NCBI RefSeq assembly: GCF_027460265.1
Contig: NZ_JAPZBC010000001.1
Location: 806,001 to 870,000, forward strand
Source: Streptomyces sp. WMMC940
GTDB lineage: Bacteria; Actinomycetota; Actinomycetes; Streptomycetales; Streptomycetaceae
Length of the DNA: 64,000 nucleotides
Reading direction: 5' to 3'
In this document: one piece after another, positions 49,198 through 58,433 of the stretch
How positions within the stretch are numbered: position 1 is the first letter of the stretch
Layout of the letters: the number at the start of each line of letters is the position of its first letter
Translations under genes and position numbers: made by a program
Notes under the pieces: generated by a model
Told to the model about the DNA's origin: nothing
The model's input: the letters and a program-made list of their open reading frames with translations, nothing else
Databases searched by the model: none

Positions 49198-49791
49198 ATG
49201 CCGATCACACCCGCCACCGCGCCGAACAGCTCGCCGAACGGCACCACGCAACAGATCCTGCTGGAACTGGTCGACGAGACCGGCCGAACCATCGGCACCG
49301 CGGAGAAGCTCTCCGCCCATCAGGCGCCGGGACAGCTGCACCGGGCGTTCTCCGTGTTCCTCTTCGACGAGCACGGGCGGCTGCTCCTGCAGCGGCGGGC
49401 GCTCGGCAAATACCACTCTCCCGGAGTCTGGTCGAACACCTGCTGCGGGCACCCCTATCCGGGCGAGGCCCCGTTCACGGCGGCGGCCCGGCGCACCCAT
49501 GAGGAGCTGGGCGTCTCGCCCTCGCTGCTCGCCGAGGCCGGGACCGTCCGCTACAACCATCCGGACCCGGCCTCGGGCCTGGTCGAGCAGGAGTTCAACC
49601 ACCTCTTCGTGGGCCTGGTGCAGTCGCCGCTGCGGCCGGACCCGGAGGAGGTCGGGGAGACGGTGTTCGTGACGGCGGCGGAGCTCGCGGAGCGCCACGC
49701 CCGGGACACGTTCTCGGCCTGGTTCACGACGGTGCTGGACGCGGCGCGCCCGGCCGTCAGGGAGCTCACGGGCCCGGCCGGAGGCTGGTGA
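49198..49791 (+). CDS. idi: Isopentenyl-diphosphate delta-isomerase, type I
   Basis: 197-aa Nudix-fold isomerase interconverting IPP and DMAPP. The catalytic Cys is in WSNTCCGHPYPGE, the second catalytic Glu in LVEQEFNHLF, and metal ligands in AHQAPGQLHRAFSVFLFDE and the RRTHEELG Nudix helix. ATG 49198 gives the same N-terminus (MPITPATA) and length as the S. coelicolor enzyme. It supports prenyl synthesis for the hopanoid operon 11 kb away. Confidence 0.95.
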   Translation: MPITPATAPNSSPNGTTQQILLELVDETGRTIGTAEKLSAHQAPGQLHRAFSVFLFDEHGRLLLQRRALGKYHSPGVWSNTCCGHPYPGEAPFTAAARRTHEELGVSPSLLAEAGTVRYNHPDPASGLVEQEFNHLFVGLVQSPLRPDPEEVGETVFVTAAELAERHARDTFSAWFTTVLDAARPAVRELTGPAGGW

Positions 49792-49820
49792 CCCGCCGGG
49801 CCTCCTCGCGAAGCCCCTTC

Positions 49821-49852
49821 CGGCGCGGCGGCCCTACAGGGGCGCCGCGCCG
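49821..49852. terminator. Hairpin between convergent idi and RsbW-like genes
   Basis: The stem CGGCGCGGCG/CGCCGCGCCG is extended by three pairs after one mismatch, with a loop of about 4 nt. It overlaps the last codons of the kinase gene. Confidence 0.6.
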
Positions 49853-50304
49853 CTCACGGGGACGAGCGGCAGAGCCGCCCAGATAATCTTTCCGCCGCCC
49901 GACGTGTGCTCGACGTCGCACTCGCCGCCCGCCTCCCGGGTGATCTCCTTGACGAGGAGCAGTCCCCGGCCGCCCGTCTGGGCGGAGTCGCTCTCCAGGG
50001 CCTTGGGCCGGTAGGGGTGGTTGTCCTCGACGGCCACCCGGATCCACTCCGGACCGACCGCCACCTCGACGGCCACCTCCGGCGAGAGCAGGGCCGCGTG
50101 CCGGACGGCGTTCGTGACCAGCTCGGACACGATCAGCAGCAGTCCCTGCAGGACCTCGTCGTGGACCGGCACGCCCTGGCGGCGGACCAGATCGCGAACG
50201 GCGTGCCGGGCCTGCGGTACGGACACGTCGAGTGCGGGTGCGGTGAACCGCCAGACGCCTTCGTACGACAGTGGCCGGGCCGGGACGCTCCCGGGGCTCT
50301 CCAT
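49834..50304 (-). CDS. RsbW-like ATP-binding protein (anti-sigma kinase type)
   Basis: 156-aa stand-alone HATPase_c protein. It has VSELVTNAVRHA (N box), VAVEDNHPYRP (variant G1) and TGGRGLLLVKEITREAGGEC (G2 region). This matches the many Streptomyces RsbW/SpoIIAB-like regulators that bind sigma factors or anti-anti-sigma proteins. No sigma factor gene adjoins, so its partner is unknown. ATG start, single gene. Confidence 0.87.
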   Translation of the reverse strand: MESPGSVPARPLSYEGVWRFTAPALDVSVPQARHAVRDLVRRQGVPVHDEVLQGLLLIVSELVTNAVRHAALLSPEVAVEVAVGPEWIRVAVEDNHPYRPKALESDSAQTGGRGLLLVKEITREAGGECDVEHTSGGGKIIWAALPLVPVSGAAPL

Positions 50305-50441
50305 AGTCCCGCACCCACCCTCGTGAAACGTCGCTGGGAACCGTTGTGTACACGAGTGTTGGGAATGCGCTGGTCCATACCGGCCTGCTGACCAGAAGTC
50401 AGCCCCTATCGACGGCTCCGGACCGGGTTATTGCGTTCTGG

Positions 50442-51101
50442 TCAGTTCTTCGATCGATCCGGGTCCTCCTCTGATGACCTCTCGAACGGACCGGCGGAGG
50501 CCGGACCGGACGCCGCCCCGGCTTCTTCCCCACCCTGCCCGCCGTCCGTGACCAGCTCGACGATCCGACGGCCGCCCACGCCGATCGCGATCAGCCCCAG
50601 GCCGTCGAAGAGCAGGGCGAGGGAGAAGAACACGCCGAGGACGTAGCGGCTGCTCTCGGGCCAGTTCGCCAGCACCAGGATGCCCAGCAGCAGGCCGAAC
50701 GCGCCCTGGAGCAGGGTCCAGCCGAACTGCGGCCCCCGCACCACCAGGGACCCCACCAGCCGGAAGAGCCCGCCGGTGAGGAAGAGCAGCGCGGCGAACA
50801 TGGTCAGCGCCTCCGCGCTGCCCTCCGGGTGGCGGATGACGACCACACCGGCCGCGATGTTCAGGGCGGCGACGACCACACTGAGCCAGAAGAAGCTGCT
50901 GCCGCGGGACTCGACCGCCTGGAACAGTCCGACCAGCCCGCCGACGAGCAGCAGCCAGCCGAAAAGGAGCATCGAGGTGAGGGTGGCGAGGCCGGTGTAG
51001 ACGAGGCCCACGATCCCGGCGATCACGAGGATCACACCGAGGGCCGCCAGCCAGCCGAAGCTGCGGCGGAGCTTTCTGCCCTCCTGGGCGGGACCGGTCA
51101 T
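50442..51101 (-). CDS. HdeD/DUF308 family membrane protein
   Basis: 219-aa integral membrane protein with six hydrophobic helices in three pairs (LAALGVILVIAGIVGLVYTG, MLLFGWLLLVGGLVGLF, FFWLSVVVAALNIAAGVVVI, FAALLFLTGGLFRLVGSL, LLQGAFGLLLGILVLANW, VFFSLALLFDGLGLIAIG), as in HdeD. A Gly/Ser/Glu-rich cytoplasmic tail follows. HdeD proteins are linked to acid or stress resistance, but the mechanism is unclear. GAGGAGG lies 5 nt before ATG 51101. The gene is divergent from the enoyl-CoA hydratase gene. Confidence 0.85.
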   Translation of the reverse strand: MTGPAQEGRKLRRSFGWLAALGVILVIAGIVGLVYTGLATLTSMLLFGWLLLVGGLVGLFQAVESRGSSFFWLSVVVAALNIAAGVVVIRHPEGSAEALTMFAALLFLTGGLFRLVGSLVVRGPQFGWTLLQGAFGLLLGILVLANWPESSRYVLGVFFSLALLFDGLGLIAIGVGGRRIVELVTDGGQGGEEAGAASGPASAGPFERSSEEDPDRSKN

Positions 51102-51281
51102 GGGTGCCTCCTCGTCGTGCCCTCCCCGGTCGCTGCGGTCCTCGTCGACTCCGCGGTCCTGGACGGTTTCGCCGCCTCCGTCGGTTCGGCCGCTTCCGTC
51201 GTCGCTGCCGACGGCGCCGGTGTCGTCGCTGGTCGTCGGCGCCGGCACCCCCGTCCTGATCATAGGTAGGGGTCCGGCGGA

Positions 51282-51287
51282 TAGCAT
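51282..51287 (+). promoter_or_regulatory. Candidate -10 for a leaderless transcript
   Basis: TAGCAT fits the TAnnnT -10 form and lies 7 nt before the ATG at 51295, which has no Shine-Dalgarno sequence. Transcription starting at or near the ATG would give a leaderless mRNA. No good -35. Confidence 0.35.
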
Positions 51288-51294
51288 CCGGCGC

Positions 51295-52071
51295 ATGGAC
51301 CGGACGAACGAGGCGCACGAGGCGGAGCCGGAGGTCCGGCACACGGTGGCGGACGGGGTGGCGACCGTCGTGATCAGCCATCCCGCCAGGCGTAACGCGA
51401 TGACAGCCGCGATGTGGCGGCAGCTGCCGGCGCTGCTGGACGGGCTGGGCCGCGACCCCGCCGTACGGGTGCTGGTGCTCACCGGCGACGGCGGCACCTT
51501 CTGCGCGGGCGCCGACATCACCTCCCTGAGCACGCCCGCTCCGGAGGAGTCACCGCAGGAGCTGACCGTACGGGCCGAGGAGGCGCTCGCGGCGTTCCCC
51601 AAGCCGTCGCTGGCGGCGGTCCGCGGCTACTGCGTGGGCGGCGGCTGCCAGCTGGCGGCCGCCTGCGATCTGAGGTTCGCCGAGGAGGGTGCCTCCTTCG
51701 GGATCACCCCGGCGAAGCTCGGCATCGTCTACCCCGCGACCTCGACCCGGCGGCTGGTCTCGCTCGTGGGACCGGCCACCGCGAAGTACCTGCTGTTCTC
51801 GGGCGAGTTGATCGGCACGGAGCGGGCGCTGCGCACCGGTCTGGTGGACGAGGTGCTGCCCGCCGGCGAACTGGGCAGGCGGGTGGCCGAGTTCGCCCGG
51901 GTACTGACGGCCCGCTCGCAGCTGACGCAGGCCGCCGCCAAGGAGTTCGCCGCGGGACGCACCGACCGTGACGCCCACTGGGCGGAGCAGGCGCGCGGCA
52001 GCGGCGACACCGCGGAGGGGATCGCCGCCTTCCTGGAGCGCAGACCGCCCCGCTTCACCTGGAGCGTATGA
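51295..52071 (+). CDS. Enoyl-CoA hydratase/isomerase family protein
   Basis: 258-aa crotonase-fold enzyme. The oxyanion-hole segments are FCAGADITSL and RGYCVGGGCQLAAACDLRFA. FGITPAKLGIVYPATSTRRL carries the second catalytic region, where the hydratase Glu is replaced by a Tyr-Pro-containing loop, so isomerase or hydrolase activity is also possible. The C-terminal helix set ends RPPRFTWSV. ATG 51295 gives the expected N-terminus but has no ribosome site. Confidence 0.87.
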   Translation: MDRTNEAHEAEPEVRHTVADGVATVVISHPARRNAMTAAMWRQLPALLDGLGRDPAVRVLVLTGDGGTFCAGADITSLSTPAPEESPQELTVRAEEALAAFPKPSLAAVRGYCVGGGCQLAAACDLRFAEEGASFGITPAKLGIVYPATSTRRLVSLVGPATAKYLLFSGELIGTERALRTGLVDEVLPAGELGRRVAEFARVLTARSQLTQAAAKEFAAGRTDRDAHWAEQARGSGDTAEGIAAFLERRPPRFTWSV

Positions 52072-52238
52072 GGCGGGCCGCCGATCCGGCCGGTGAACTG
52101 CGGACCGGACCGCGGGGCTCGGGCGGGCGTGGGCGCGGCTCGGGGCGGCCGGATCCGGCTGGTGCCCGGACCGCGCGAGGCCGGACGGGCAGCCGGGCCG
52201 GAACGGTGCGGACAGTCGTGCCGCGCGGCGGGGAATGC

Positions 52239-52883
52239 TCAGGCGTCCGCCCCCAGGACCAGCCCCGCGTGGGTGCGCCACTGCGCCACCATCCGCTCAG
52301 GGGCCTTCGCCGGCGATCCCGCGTCATAGGGCGGCTGCGGGTCGTACTCGGTGAGGAGCTGGACCGTCTGGGCGACCTCGTCGCCGGCGATCCGGCCGAG
52401 CAGGTGGAGCGCCATGTCGATCCCGGAGGAGACGCCCGCGGCGGTGACGTACTTGCCGTCGAAGACCACGCGCTCCCCCGTCGGCTCCGCGCCGAAGGGC
52501 ACGATGTCGTCCAGGGCGAGCCAGTGGGAGGTGGCGCGACGCCCTTCGAGCAGTCCGGCCGCGGCCAGCACGTGCGAGCCGGTGCACACGGACGTGGTCC
52601 AGGTGCTGGTCGCGTCGGCCGTGCGGAGCCAGTCGAGGATCGTCTCGTCGAGCATGGCGCGCCGTGAGCCGGGTCCGCCGGGGACGAGCACGATGTCCGG
52701 CGCGGTCACCTCGTGGAGCGCCCGCTCGGCGGCCACGACGAGGGAGCCCTGGTCGTTCCGCACGGGACCGGCCTCCTCGGCGACGAACACGGTCTCCGCC
52801 CCGGGCAGCCGGGACAGCAGCTCGTAGGGGCCGATGGCGTCGAGGCTGGTGAAACCGTCGTAGAGCACGATGGCGATCTGCAT
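52239..52883 (-). CDS. DJ-1/PfpI family protein, isonitrile-hydratase-like
   Basis: 214-aa class-I glutamine-amidotransferase-like protein. The nucleophile Cys is in TSVCTGSHVLAAAGLLEG, with the companion His in ATSHWLALDD and the early Asp in AIVLYDGFTSLDAIGPYELL. This matches the isonitrile hydratase (InhA)/ThiJ-PfpI subgroup. It could hydrate an isonitrile or act as a deglycase-like enzyme; substrate unknown. It lies downstream, on the same strand, of a regulator gene with the same domain. Confidence 0.87.
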   Translation of the reverse strand: MQIAIVLYDGFTSLDAIGPYELLSRLPGAETVFVAEEAGPVRNDQGSLVVAAERALHEVTAPDIVLVPGGPGSRRAMLDETILDWLRTADATSTWTTSVCTGSHVLAAAGLLEGRRATSHWLALDDIVPFGAEPTGERVVFDGKYVTAAGVSSGIDMALHLLGRIAGDEVAQTVQLLTEYDPQPPYDAGSPAKAPERMVAQWRTHAGLVLGADA

Positions 52884-53062
52884 GGCGGATCCTGTCCTTG
52901 TCGGCGGCCGCTCTCGCGGTCGGGCGGTCGGGCGGGCGGTCCCGCAGTGGGTCCCGCGGTTCTTCCGGCGGTCGCTGCGGCGGTTGTTCCGGCGGCGCCT
53001 CCGCGGTCGCCGCCGCGGCCGGGCCGGCCGCCCCTGGGGTCGGTCGGGCCTTTCCCGGTCGT

Positions 53063-54025
53063 TCAGCGGGCGGGTACGTGGAAGCGGCGCCGGTACTCGG
53101 CGGGCGCCGCGCCGAGAGCCTTCACGAAGGCGCGGCGCATCGCCTCGGGTGTCCCGTAGCCGCAGGCACGGGAGACCTCCTCGATGCCGTGGCCGGTGTC
53201 CTCCAGCAGCCGACGGGCGTGCTCCAGGCGCACCTGGTCGACGTACCTCCCCGGCGTGGTCCCCGTCTCGGCGCGGAACGCGCGGGCGAACTGGCGGGGC
53301 GACAGGGCGGCGAGCCCCGCCAGCGCCCCCACGGACAGGTCGCCGTCCGGGTGGTCGGTGATGTACTGCTGCACGTCGCGCAGCGGTTCACGCCGGGCGC
53401 TCTGGGCGGCGAGCTGGGCGCTGAACTGCGACTGGTTGCCGGGCCGGCGCAGGAACACCACCAGGTGGCGGGCGATGGTCAGAGCCGTCCTGCGTCCCAG
53501 ATCCTCCTCGACCAGTGCCAGCGCCAGGTCGATGCCCGCGGTGACCCCGGCCGAGGTGGCGAGCGAACCGTCGCGCACGAAGATCGGCTCGGGATCCACC
53601 TCCACCTCCGGGTAGGCACGGGCGAGTCGGTCGCAGACGGACCAGTGGGTGGTCACCCTGTGGCCGTCGAGCAGACCGGCCTCTGCGAGCAGCAGGGCCC
53701 CGGTGCACACCGAGACGAGACGGGCGGCGGTCCCGGCGTTGGCACGCAGCCAGTCGACCAGCGGGGGATCCGGCCGGCGCGTGCCCTCCCCGCCCGGCAC
53801 GACCAGCGTGTGCGGCGGATCGCCGGCGCCGAGGGGCGCGTCCGGGACGACGGTGAGCCCGCTGGAGGTGCGCACGGGCCCGCCGTCGAGCGAGGCGGTG
53901 CGCACGGCGTACCGGAACGGAGCGTGCGGTGCCTGGTTGGCGCCGGCGAAGACCTCGACCGGGCCGGTGACGTCGAGGCTCTGCACTCCGTCGAAGAGCA
54001 CCACGAGCACGGTTCGCTGCTGCAT
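53063..54025 (-). CDS. GlxA-type AraC family regulator
   Basis: 320-aa regulator. Its N-terminal DJ-1/PfpI domain (VLFDGVQSLDVTGPVEVFAG; SVCTGALLLAEAGLLDGHRV with a retained Cys) is joined to a C-terminal AraC helix-turn-helix pair (SVGALAGLAALSPRQFARAF and IEEVSRACGYGTPEAMRRAF). Such regulators respond to small nitrogen compounds or aldehydes. The gene begins 180 bp upstream of the stand-alone PfpI gene on the same strand and probably controls it. ATG 54025 was chosen because the family N-terminus begins there. Confidence 0.88.
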   Translation of the reverse strand: MQQRTVLVVLFDGVQSLDVTGPVEVFAGANQAPHAPFRYAVRTASLDGGPVRTSSGLTVVPDAPLGAGDPPHTLVVPGGEGTRRPDPPLVDWLRANAGTAARLVSVCTGALLLAEAGLLDGHRVTTHWSVCDRLARAYPEVEVDPEPIFVRDGSLATSAGVTAGIDLALALVEEDLGRRTALTIARHLVVFLRRPGNQSQFSAQLAAQSARREPLRDVQQYITDHPDGDLSVGALAGLAALSPRQFARAFRAETGTTPGRYVDQVRLEHARRLLEDTGHGIEEVSRACGYGTPEAMRRAFVKALGAAPAEYRRRFHVPAR

Positions 54026-54215
54026 GCGTCCATCGTCCCGACCACCGCAGCATGACCGCAATGACGAGAAACCCACCAATCCTGCCATCGCGGGCGGGGA
54101 CCGTCCCCTCGGGAGATCCGGAACCCCGCCCCTTCGGGCAGCGAAGGGAGATTCCCCGCGGGCGGAGGGAGCCCACCGCCTTCACGTCGTACCGACCAGT
54201 CGGTAACGTGCGGGC

Positions 54216-55079
54216 ATGAGCTCTCTGCACCCACGCGCGGGACGCCGCTGCCACAACGCCGTCAATCCGCTCCACTCCACCGTGTACTTCTCGCCCGACT
54301 ACGCGAAGGAGCTCGCGGGGATCGGTGTCGAGGACACCAGTGCCGCCTACTTCGCGGGCCGCGCCGCCGCCCTGGGAGCGGTCGGGCCGGGCACGGTCGC
54401 GGCGACCTTCTACAACTTCAGCCACGAGCTGATAGCCCGGCATCTCCCGGCCGTCTGGGACACCGCGTCGCCCGCCACGGTGCTGGACGCACGGATGCGG
54501 GCGGTGGACGCGACGCTGCGCCGGCTGCTCGGCGACGACACCCTCGCCTCGCCGGCGATGGCCGAAGCCGCCCGCCTGGCACTGCGCGCCACCGAGGCCT
54601 GCACCCGGCCCGCCCGTCCGCTGTACGCCGCACACGCCGACCTGCCGGTACCCGAGGAACCGCACCTCGCCCTCTGGCACGCGGCGACCCTGCTGCGCGA
54701 GCACCGCGGCGACGGCCATCTCACCGCGCTGCTGTCCGCCGGGCTCGACCCGCTGGAGGCACTGGTCAGCCACACCGCGACCGGCAAGGGCATGTCGCCA
54801 CGTTGGATCCTCGCCAGCCGCGGCTGGCGGCGCACCGACTGGGAGGCGGCCTCCGATCGGCTGCGCGAACGCGGGCTGCTCGACGCCGACGGCGAGTTGA
54901 CCGAGGCGGGCACGGCGCTCCGCGCCGAGTTGGAGGAGCACACCGACCGGCTCGACCTCGCTCCGTACGAGCACCTGGGCGAGGCGGGCGTCGAACGCCT
55001 CACCGAGCTGGGCCGCGGATTCCTCATGGCGGCCGCCGCGGCCGGCGCATTTCCCCCCGACCTCACCGGCAAGGGCTGA
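54216..55079 (+). CDS. SCO6745 family protein
   Basis: 287-aa protein of the SCO6745 family, whose function is not known to me. It has AAYFAGRAAALGAVGPGTVAA, FYNFSHELIARHLPAVWD, LHLALWHAATLLREHRGDGH-like and KGMSPRWILASRGWRRTDWE, with a winged-helix-like second half (LRERGLLDADGELTEAGTAL). It appears to be cytoplasmic and all-helical with a MarR-like fold. It stands at the same side of idi as its S. coelicolor namesake. Confidence 0.85.
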   Translation: MSSLHPRAGRRCHNAVNPLHSTVYFSPDYAKELAGIGVEDTSAAYFAGRAAALGAVGPGTVAATFYNFSHELIARHLPAVWDTASPATVLDARMRAVDATLRRLLGDDTLASPAMAEAARLALRATEACTRPARPLYAAHADLPVPEEPHLALWHAATLLREHRGDGHLTALLSAGLDPLEALVSHTATGKGMSPRWILASRGWRRTDWEAASDRLRERGLLDADGELTEAGTALRAELEEHTDRLDLAPYEHLGEAGVERLTELGRGFLMAAAAAGAFPPDLTGKG

Positions 55080-55434
55080 CCGGCGGAGGCAGCCGGCCCG
55101 GGCAGGCCGACGGGGCAGTCGGCAGAGGATTGCCGGTACGAGCCCGGCCTCCGGGGCCGACCGGCAGCAGCCGGCGGCCGTCCCGGCATACTGCCGCGGG
55201 CCGGGACCGAACGGCACGGGAAGGACGGCACGGGAAGGACGGCACGGGAAGGGCCGCACGGGAAGGGCCGCACGGGAAGGGCCGCACGGGCAGGATCCCA
55301 GGGGCAGGACGGCGGCACCTCGTCGGGCGGGCCGGTCGACGTTCGGCCGCAGCGGACCGGGCGGGGTTTGGCGGCACGGGGCACGGCAACCCGGAACCGA
55401 GCACGACAACGTGTCCGAACCGAGGAGGCAAACC
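55080..55434. other. Intergenic region with tandem repeat
   Basis: About 350 bp between the SCO6745-family gene and the small LPFR-type gene. It contains the 14-bp tandem repeat at 55215-55298 and nothing else recognised. Confidence 0.6.
55215..55298. repeat. 14-bp tandem repeat, about six copies
   Basis: CACGGG recurs at 55215, 55229, 55243, 55257, 55271 and 55285, exactly 14 bp apart. Two versions alternate in blocks: CACGGGAAGGACGG twice, then CACGGGAAGGGCCG three times, then a partial copy. Confidence 0.9.
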
Positions 55435-55569
55435 GTGTTCCGTGCCATCGCCGACGCGCTCAGGGCCCTCGGCGGCGTCGTCGCCGCCGTCGTCACCTTC
55501 CCGTTCCGCCTGCTGGCCCGTCTCTTCGGCGGCGCGTCGGGGCGCGGGCGTCGCACGCGCCGCGCATAG
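55435..55569 (+). CDS. LPFR-motif small protein
   Basis: 44-aa peptide: a short amphipathic start ([14 protein letters not shown]), a hydrophobic run ([19 protein letters not shown]) and a basic tail (GRGRRTRRA). The F/L-PFR segment with a hydrophobic helix and cationic end recalls the LPFR-motif small proteins of Streptomyces (from memory). A strong ribosome site GAGGAGG sits 7 nt before the GTG. It is probably membrane-associated. It precedes tex by 116 nt. Confidence 0.72.
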   Translation: MFRAIADALRALGGVVAAVVTFPFRLLARLFGGASGRGRRTRRA

Positions 55570-55685
55570 GGGGGACGCGCGACACGGCCCCCGCCCACCC
55601 GGCAGAATGCAGCCGAAGAGATCGCGCGGGCACCGGTCCGCGCGGCCTCCAGGCACAGCCGGTATCGGAAGGCGAGTCGGGAACC

Positions 55686-58067
55686 GTGACGACGTCCATC
55701 GAAGGCAGGATCGCCGAGGAGCTCGGCGTACGGGAGCGGCAGGTGAAGGCGGCCGTCGAGCTGCTCGACGGCGGGTCCACCGTCCCGTTCATCGCGCGCT
55801 ACCGCAAGGAAGCGACCGAGATGCTCGACGACGCGCAGCTGCGCACGCTCGAGGAGCGGCTGCGCTATCTGCGGGAGCTCGAGGAGCGGCGGGCGTCGGT
55901 GCTCGAGTCCGTACGCGAACAGGGCAAGCTCACCGACGAGCTCGAGGCGCAGATCCGGGCCGCCGACACCAAGGCCCGCCTGGAGGACATCTACCTCCCC
56001 TTCAAGCCCAAGCGGCGCACCAAGGCGCAGATCGCCCGCGAGGCCGGGCTGGAGCCGCTCGCCGAGGGGCTGCTCCACGACCCCACTGTCGAACCCCTGG
56101 CGGCCGCCGCCGCGTTCGTCGACGCCGACAAGGGCGTCGCCGACGCCGCGGCCGCGCTGGAGGGCGCCCGGGCGATCCTCACCGAGCGCTTCTCCGAGGA
56201 CGCCGACCTCATCGGCGAACTGCGGGAGCGGATGTGGACCCGAGGCCGCTTGGCGGCGAAGGTCCGTGACGGCAAGGAGGAGGCCGGGGCGAAGTTCGCC
56301 GACTACTTCGACTTCGCCGAGCCGTTCACCGAACTCCCCTCGCACCGCGTGCTCGCGATGCTGCGCGGCGAGAAGGAGGACGTGCTCAGCCTGGAGCTGG
56401 AGCCCGAGGAGCCCACGGACGGCCCGTCGACGTACGAGGGCATGGTCGCCCGCCGCTTCGACGTGGCCGACCGGGGCCGACCGGCGGACAAGTGGCTGCT
56501 GGACACGGTGCGCTGGGCGTGGCGGACCCGGATCCTCGTGCACCTCGGGATCGATCTGCGGCTGAGGCTGCGGACGGCGGCCGAGGACGAGGCCGTACGC
56601 GTCTTCGCCGCCAACCTGCGGGACCTGCTGCTGGCCGCCCCCGCCGGCACGCGCGCGACGCTGGGCCTCGACCCCGGCTTCCGCACGGGTGTGAAGGTGG
56701 CCGTGGTGGACGCGACCGGCAAGGTCGTCGCCACCGACACGATCTACCCGCACGTGCCCGCGAACAAGTGGGACGAGTCGCTCGCGAAGCTGGCCCGGCT
56801 GGCGAAGGAGCACGCCGTCGAGCTGGTCGCCATCGGCAACGGCACGGCGTCCCGCGAGACGGACAAGCTGGCCGCCGACCTCATCGCGAGACACCCGGAG
56901 CTGAAGCTCACCAAGGTGATGGTCTCGGAGGCGGGCGCGTCGGTGTACTCGGCGTCCGCGTTCGCCTCCCAGGAACTGCCGGGGCTCGATGTGTCGCTGC
57001 GCGGCGCGGTGTCCATCGCCCGCCGCCTCCAGGACCCCCTCGCGGAGCTGGTGAAGATCGACCCCAAGTCGATCGGCGTGGGCCAGTACCAGCACGACCT
57101 GTCCGAGGTGAAGCTCTCGCGTTCGCTGGACGCGGTCGTCGAGGACTGTGTGAACGGCGTCGGCGTCGATGTGAACACCGCCTCCGCGCCACTGCTCTCC
57201 CGGGTCTCGGGCATCGGTACGGGTCTCGCCGAGAACATCGTGGCCCACCGCGACCAGAACGGCCCGTTCCACTCCCGCAAGGAGCTCAGGAACGTGGCGC
57301 GGCTCGGCCCGAAGGCGTACGAGCAGTGCGCGGGCTTCCTGCGGATCCGCGGCGGTGACGACCCGCTCGACGCCTCCAGCGTGCATCCCGAGGCGTACCC
57401 GGTGGTGCGGCGCATGGTGAAGACGGCCGGCAGCGAGGTCGCGGCGCTCATCGGCAACACCGGCGTGCTGCGGTCGCTGCGCCCGGACGACTTCGTCGAC
57501 GAGACCTTCGGTCTGCCGACGGTGACGGACATCCTGCGGGAGCTGGAGAAGCCGGGACGCGACCCGCGTCCCGCGTTCCGGACGGCGACCTTCAAGGACG
57601 GCGTCGAGAAGATCTCCGACCTGGCGTCCGGGATGGTGCTGGAGGGCGTCGTCACCAATGTCGCGGCGTTCGGTGCCTTCGTGGACGTCGGCGTCCACCA
57701 GGACGGTCTCGTGCATGTCTCCGCGATGTCGCGCACGTTCGTCAAGGACCCGCGGGACGTGGTGAAGCCGGGTGACGTGGTCAAGGTGAAGGTCCTCGAC
57801 GTCGACATCCCGCGCAAGCGGATCGCGCTGACCCTGCGGCTGGACGACGAGGCCGCGGCGCAGTCGGGCGGCGGTGGCGGTCAGCGCCGCGACCGGGGTC
57901 AGGGCGGCGGACGGCCGCCGCAGCAGCGCCAGGGCGGCCGCGACCGCAGGGCGGGCGCCGGCTCGAGCTCCTCGGGACGCCAGACGGCCGCCCCGGCCAA
58001 CAGCGCGATGGCGGACGCACTGCGCCGGGCCGGTCTCCTCGACGACAAGCGACGCGGCGGGCGCTGA
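55686..58067 (+). CDS. tex: Tex family RNA-binding transcription accessory protein
   Basis: 793-aa Tex protein. The N-terminal Tex_N domain ([40 protein letters not shown]) leads to a YqgF/RNase-H-like domain ([20 protein letters not shown]), then helix-hairpin-helix motifs ([20 protein letters not shown]). A C-terminal S1 RNA-binding domain follows ([30 protein letters not shown]). The Gly/Gln/Arg-rich tail ends DDKRRGGR. It acts on nucleic acids in transcription. GTG start; full family length. Confidence 0.94.
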   Translation: MTTSIEGRIAEELGVRERQVKAAVELLDGGSTVPFIARYRKEATEMLDDAQLRTLEERLRYLRELEERRASVLESVREQGKLTDELEAQIRAADTKARLEDIYLPFKPKRRTKAQIAREAGLEPLAEGLLHDPTVEPLAAAAAFVDADKGVADAAAALEGARAILTERFSEDADLIGELRERMWTRGRLAAKVRDGKEEAGAKFADYFDFAEPFTELPSHRVLAMLRGEKEDVLSLELEPEEPTDGPSTYEGMVARRFDVADRGRPADKWLLDTVRWAWRTRILVHLGIDLRLRLRTAAEDEAVRVFAANLRDLLLAAPAGTRATLGLDPGFRTGVKVAVVDATGKVVATDTIYPHVPANKWDESLAKLARLAKEHAVELVAIGNGTASRETDKLAADLIARHPELKLTKVMVSEAGASVYSASAFASQELPGLDVSLRGAVSIARRLQDPLAELVKIDPKSIGVGQYQHDLSEVKLSRSLDAVVEDCVNGVGVDVNTASAPLLSRVSGIGTGLAENIVAHRDQNGPFHSRKELRNVARLGPKAYEQCAGFLRIRGGDDPLDASSVHPEAYPVVRRMVKTAGSEVAALIGNTGVLRSLRPDDFVDETFGLPTVTDILRELEKPGRDPRPAFRTATFKDGVEKISDLASGMVLEGVVTNVAAFGAFVDVGVHQDGLVHVSAMSRTFVKDPRDVVKPGDVVKVKVLDVDIPRKRIALTLRLDDEAAAQSGGGGGQRRDRGQGGGRPPQQRQGGRDRRAGAGSSSSGRQTAAPANSAMADALRRAGLLDDKRRGGR

Positions 58068-58075
58068 CCCCGCCA

Positions 58076-58103
58076 CGGCCGCGCGGTCCGGTCCGCGCGG
58101 CCG
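58076..58103 (+). terminator. Hairpin terminator of tex
   Basis: A perfect 11-bp stem (CGGCCGCGCGG) with a 6-nt loop lies 8 nt after the tex stop. Confidence 0.75.
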
Positions 58104-58433
58104 GGTCCGCGCGCCGGGGCCACCCGGCCCGCCGAGGGGGCACGGCCGTCGCTGCGCCCGCCTCCCCGATCGCCACCGTGCTCGCGCGGCGGTGCCTGCC
58201 GCTCGGGGGCGGGCGCCCGGACCGGTCGACGGGACCTGACGTCCTCGCCCACCCTCCCGAACGCGACCGCCGTATGTGTTCACACGGGCACGGAAAGCGG
58301 GTGTGACCTGCGTCCTGTCGTCGTGCGGACCGCCGCTCCTACCCTTGTCTGCCACTCGCACGCCTGGCGCGGAGGCGCTCGCCCGACCCGGCGCGACCAC
58401 GGCGAGCACACGTCGAGGATGGTTCCGCCCCAC
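58104..58433. other. Intergenic region after tex
   Basis: About 330 bp with no convincing gene. It should include the promoter of the following hypothetical gene; none identified. Confidence 0.5.

Noticed and set aside
55215..55298. CRISPR array
   Set aside because: Units are 14 bp and contiguous, with no unique spacers and no cas genes nearby.
53388..58433. A 1681-codon open frame on the minus strand across several genes
   Set aside because: It is antisense to the well-supported tex gene, the LPFR-type gene and the SCO6745-family gene, and runs in another frame of the regulator gene; its product is Arg/Pro/Gly-rich without any domain.
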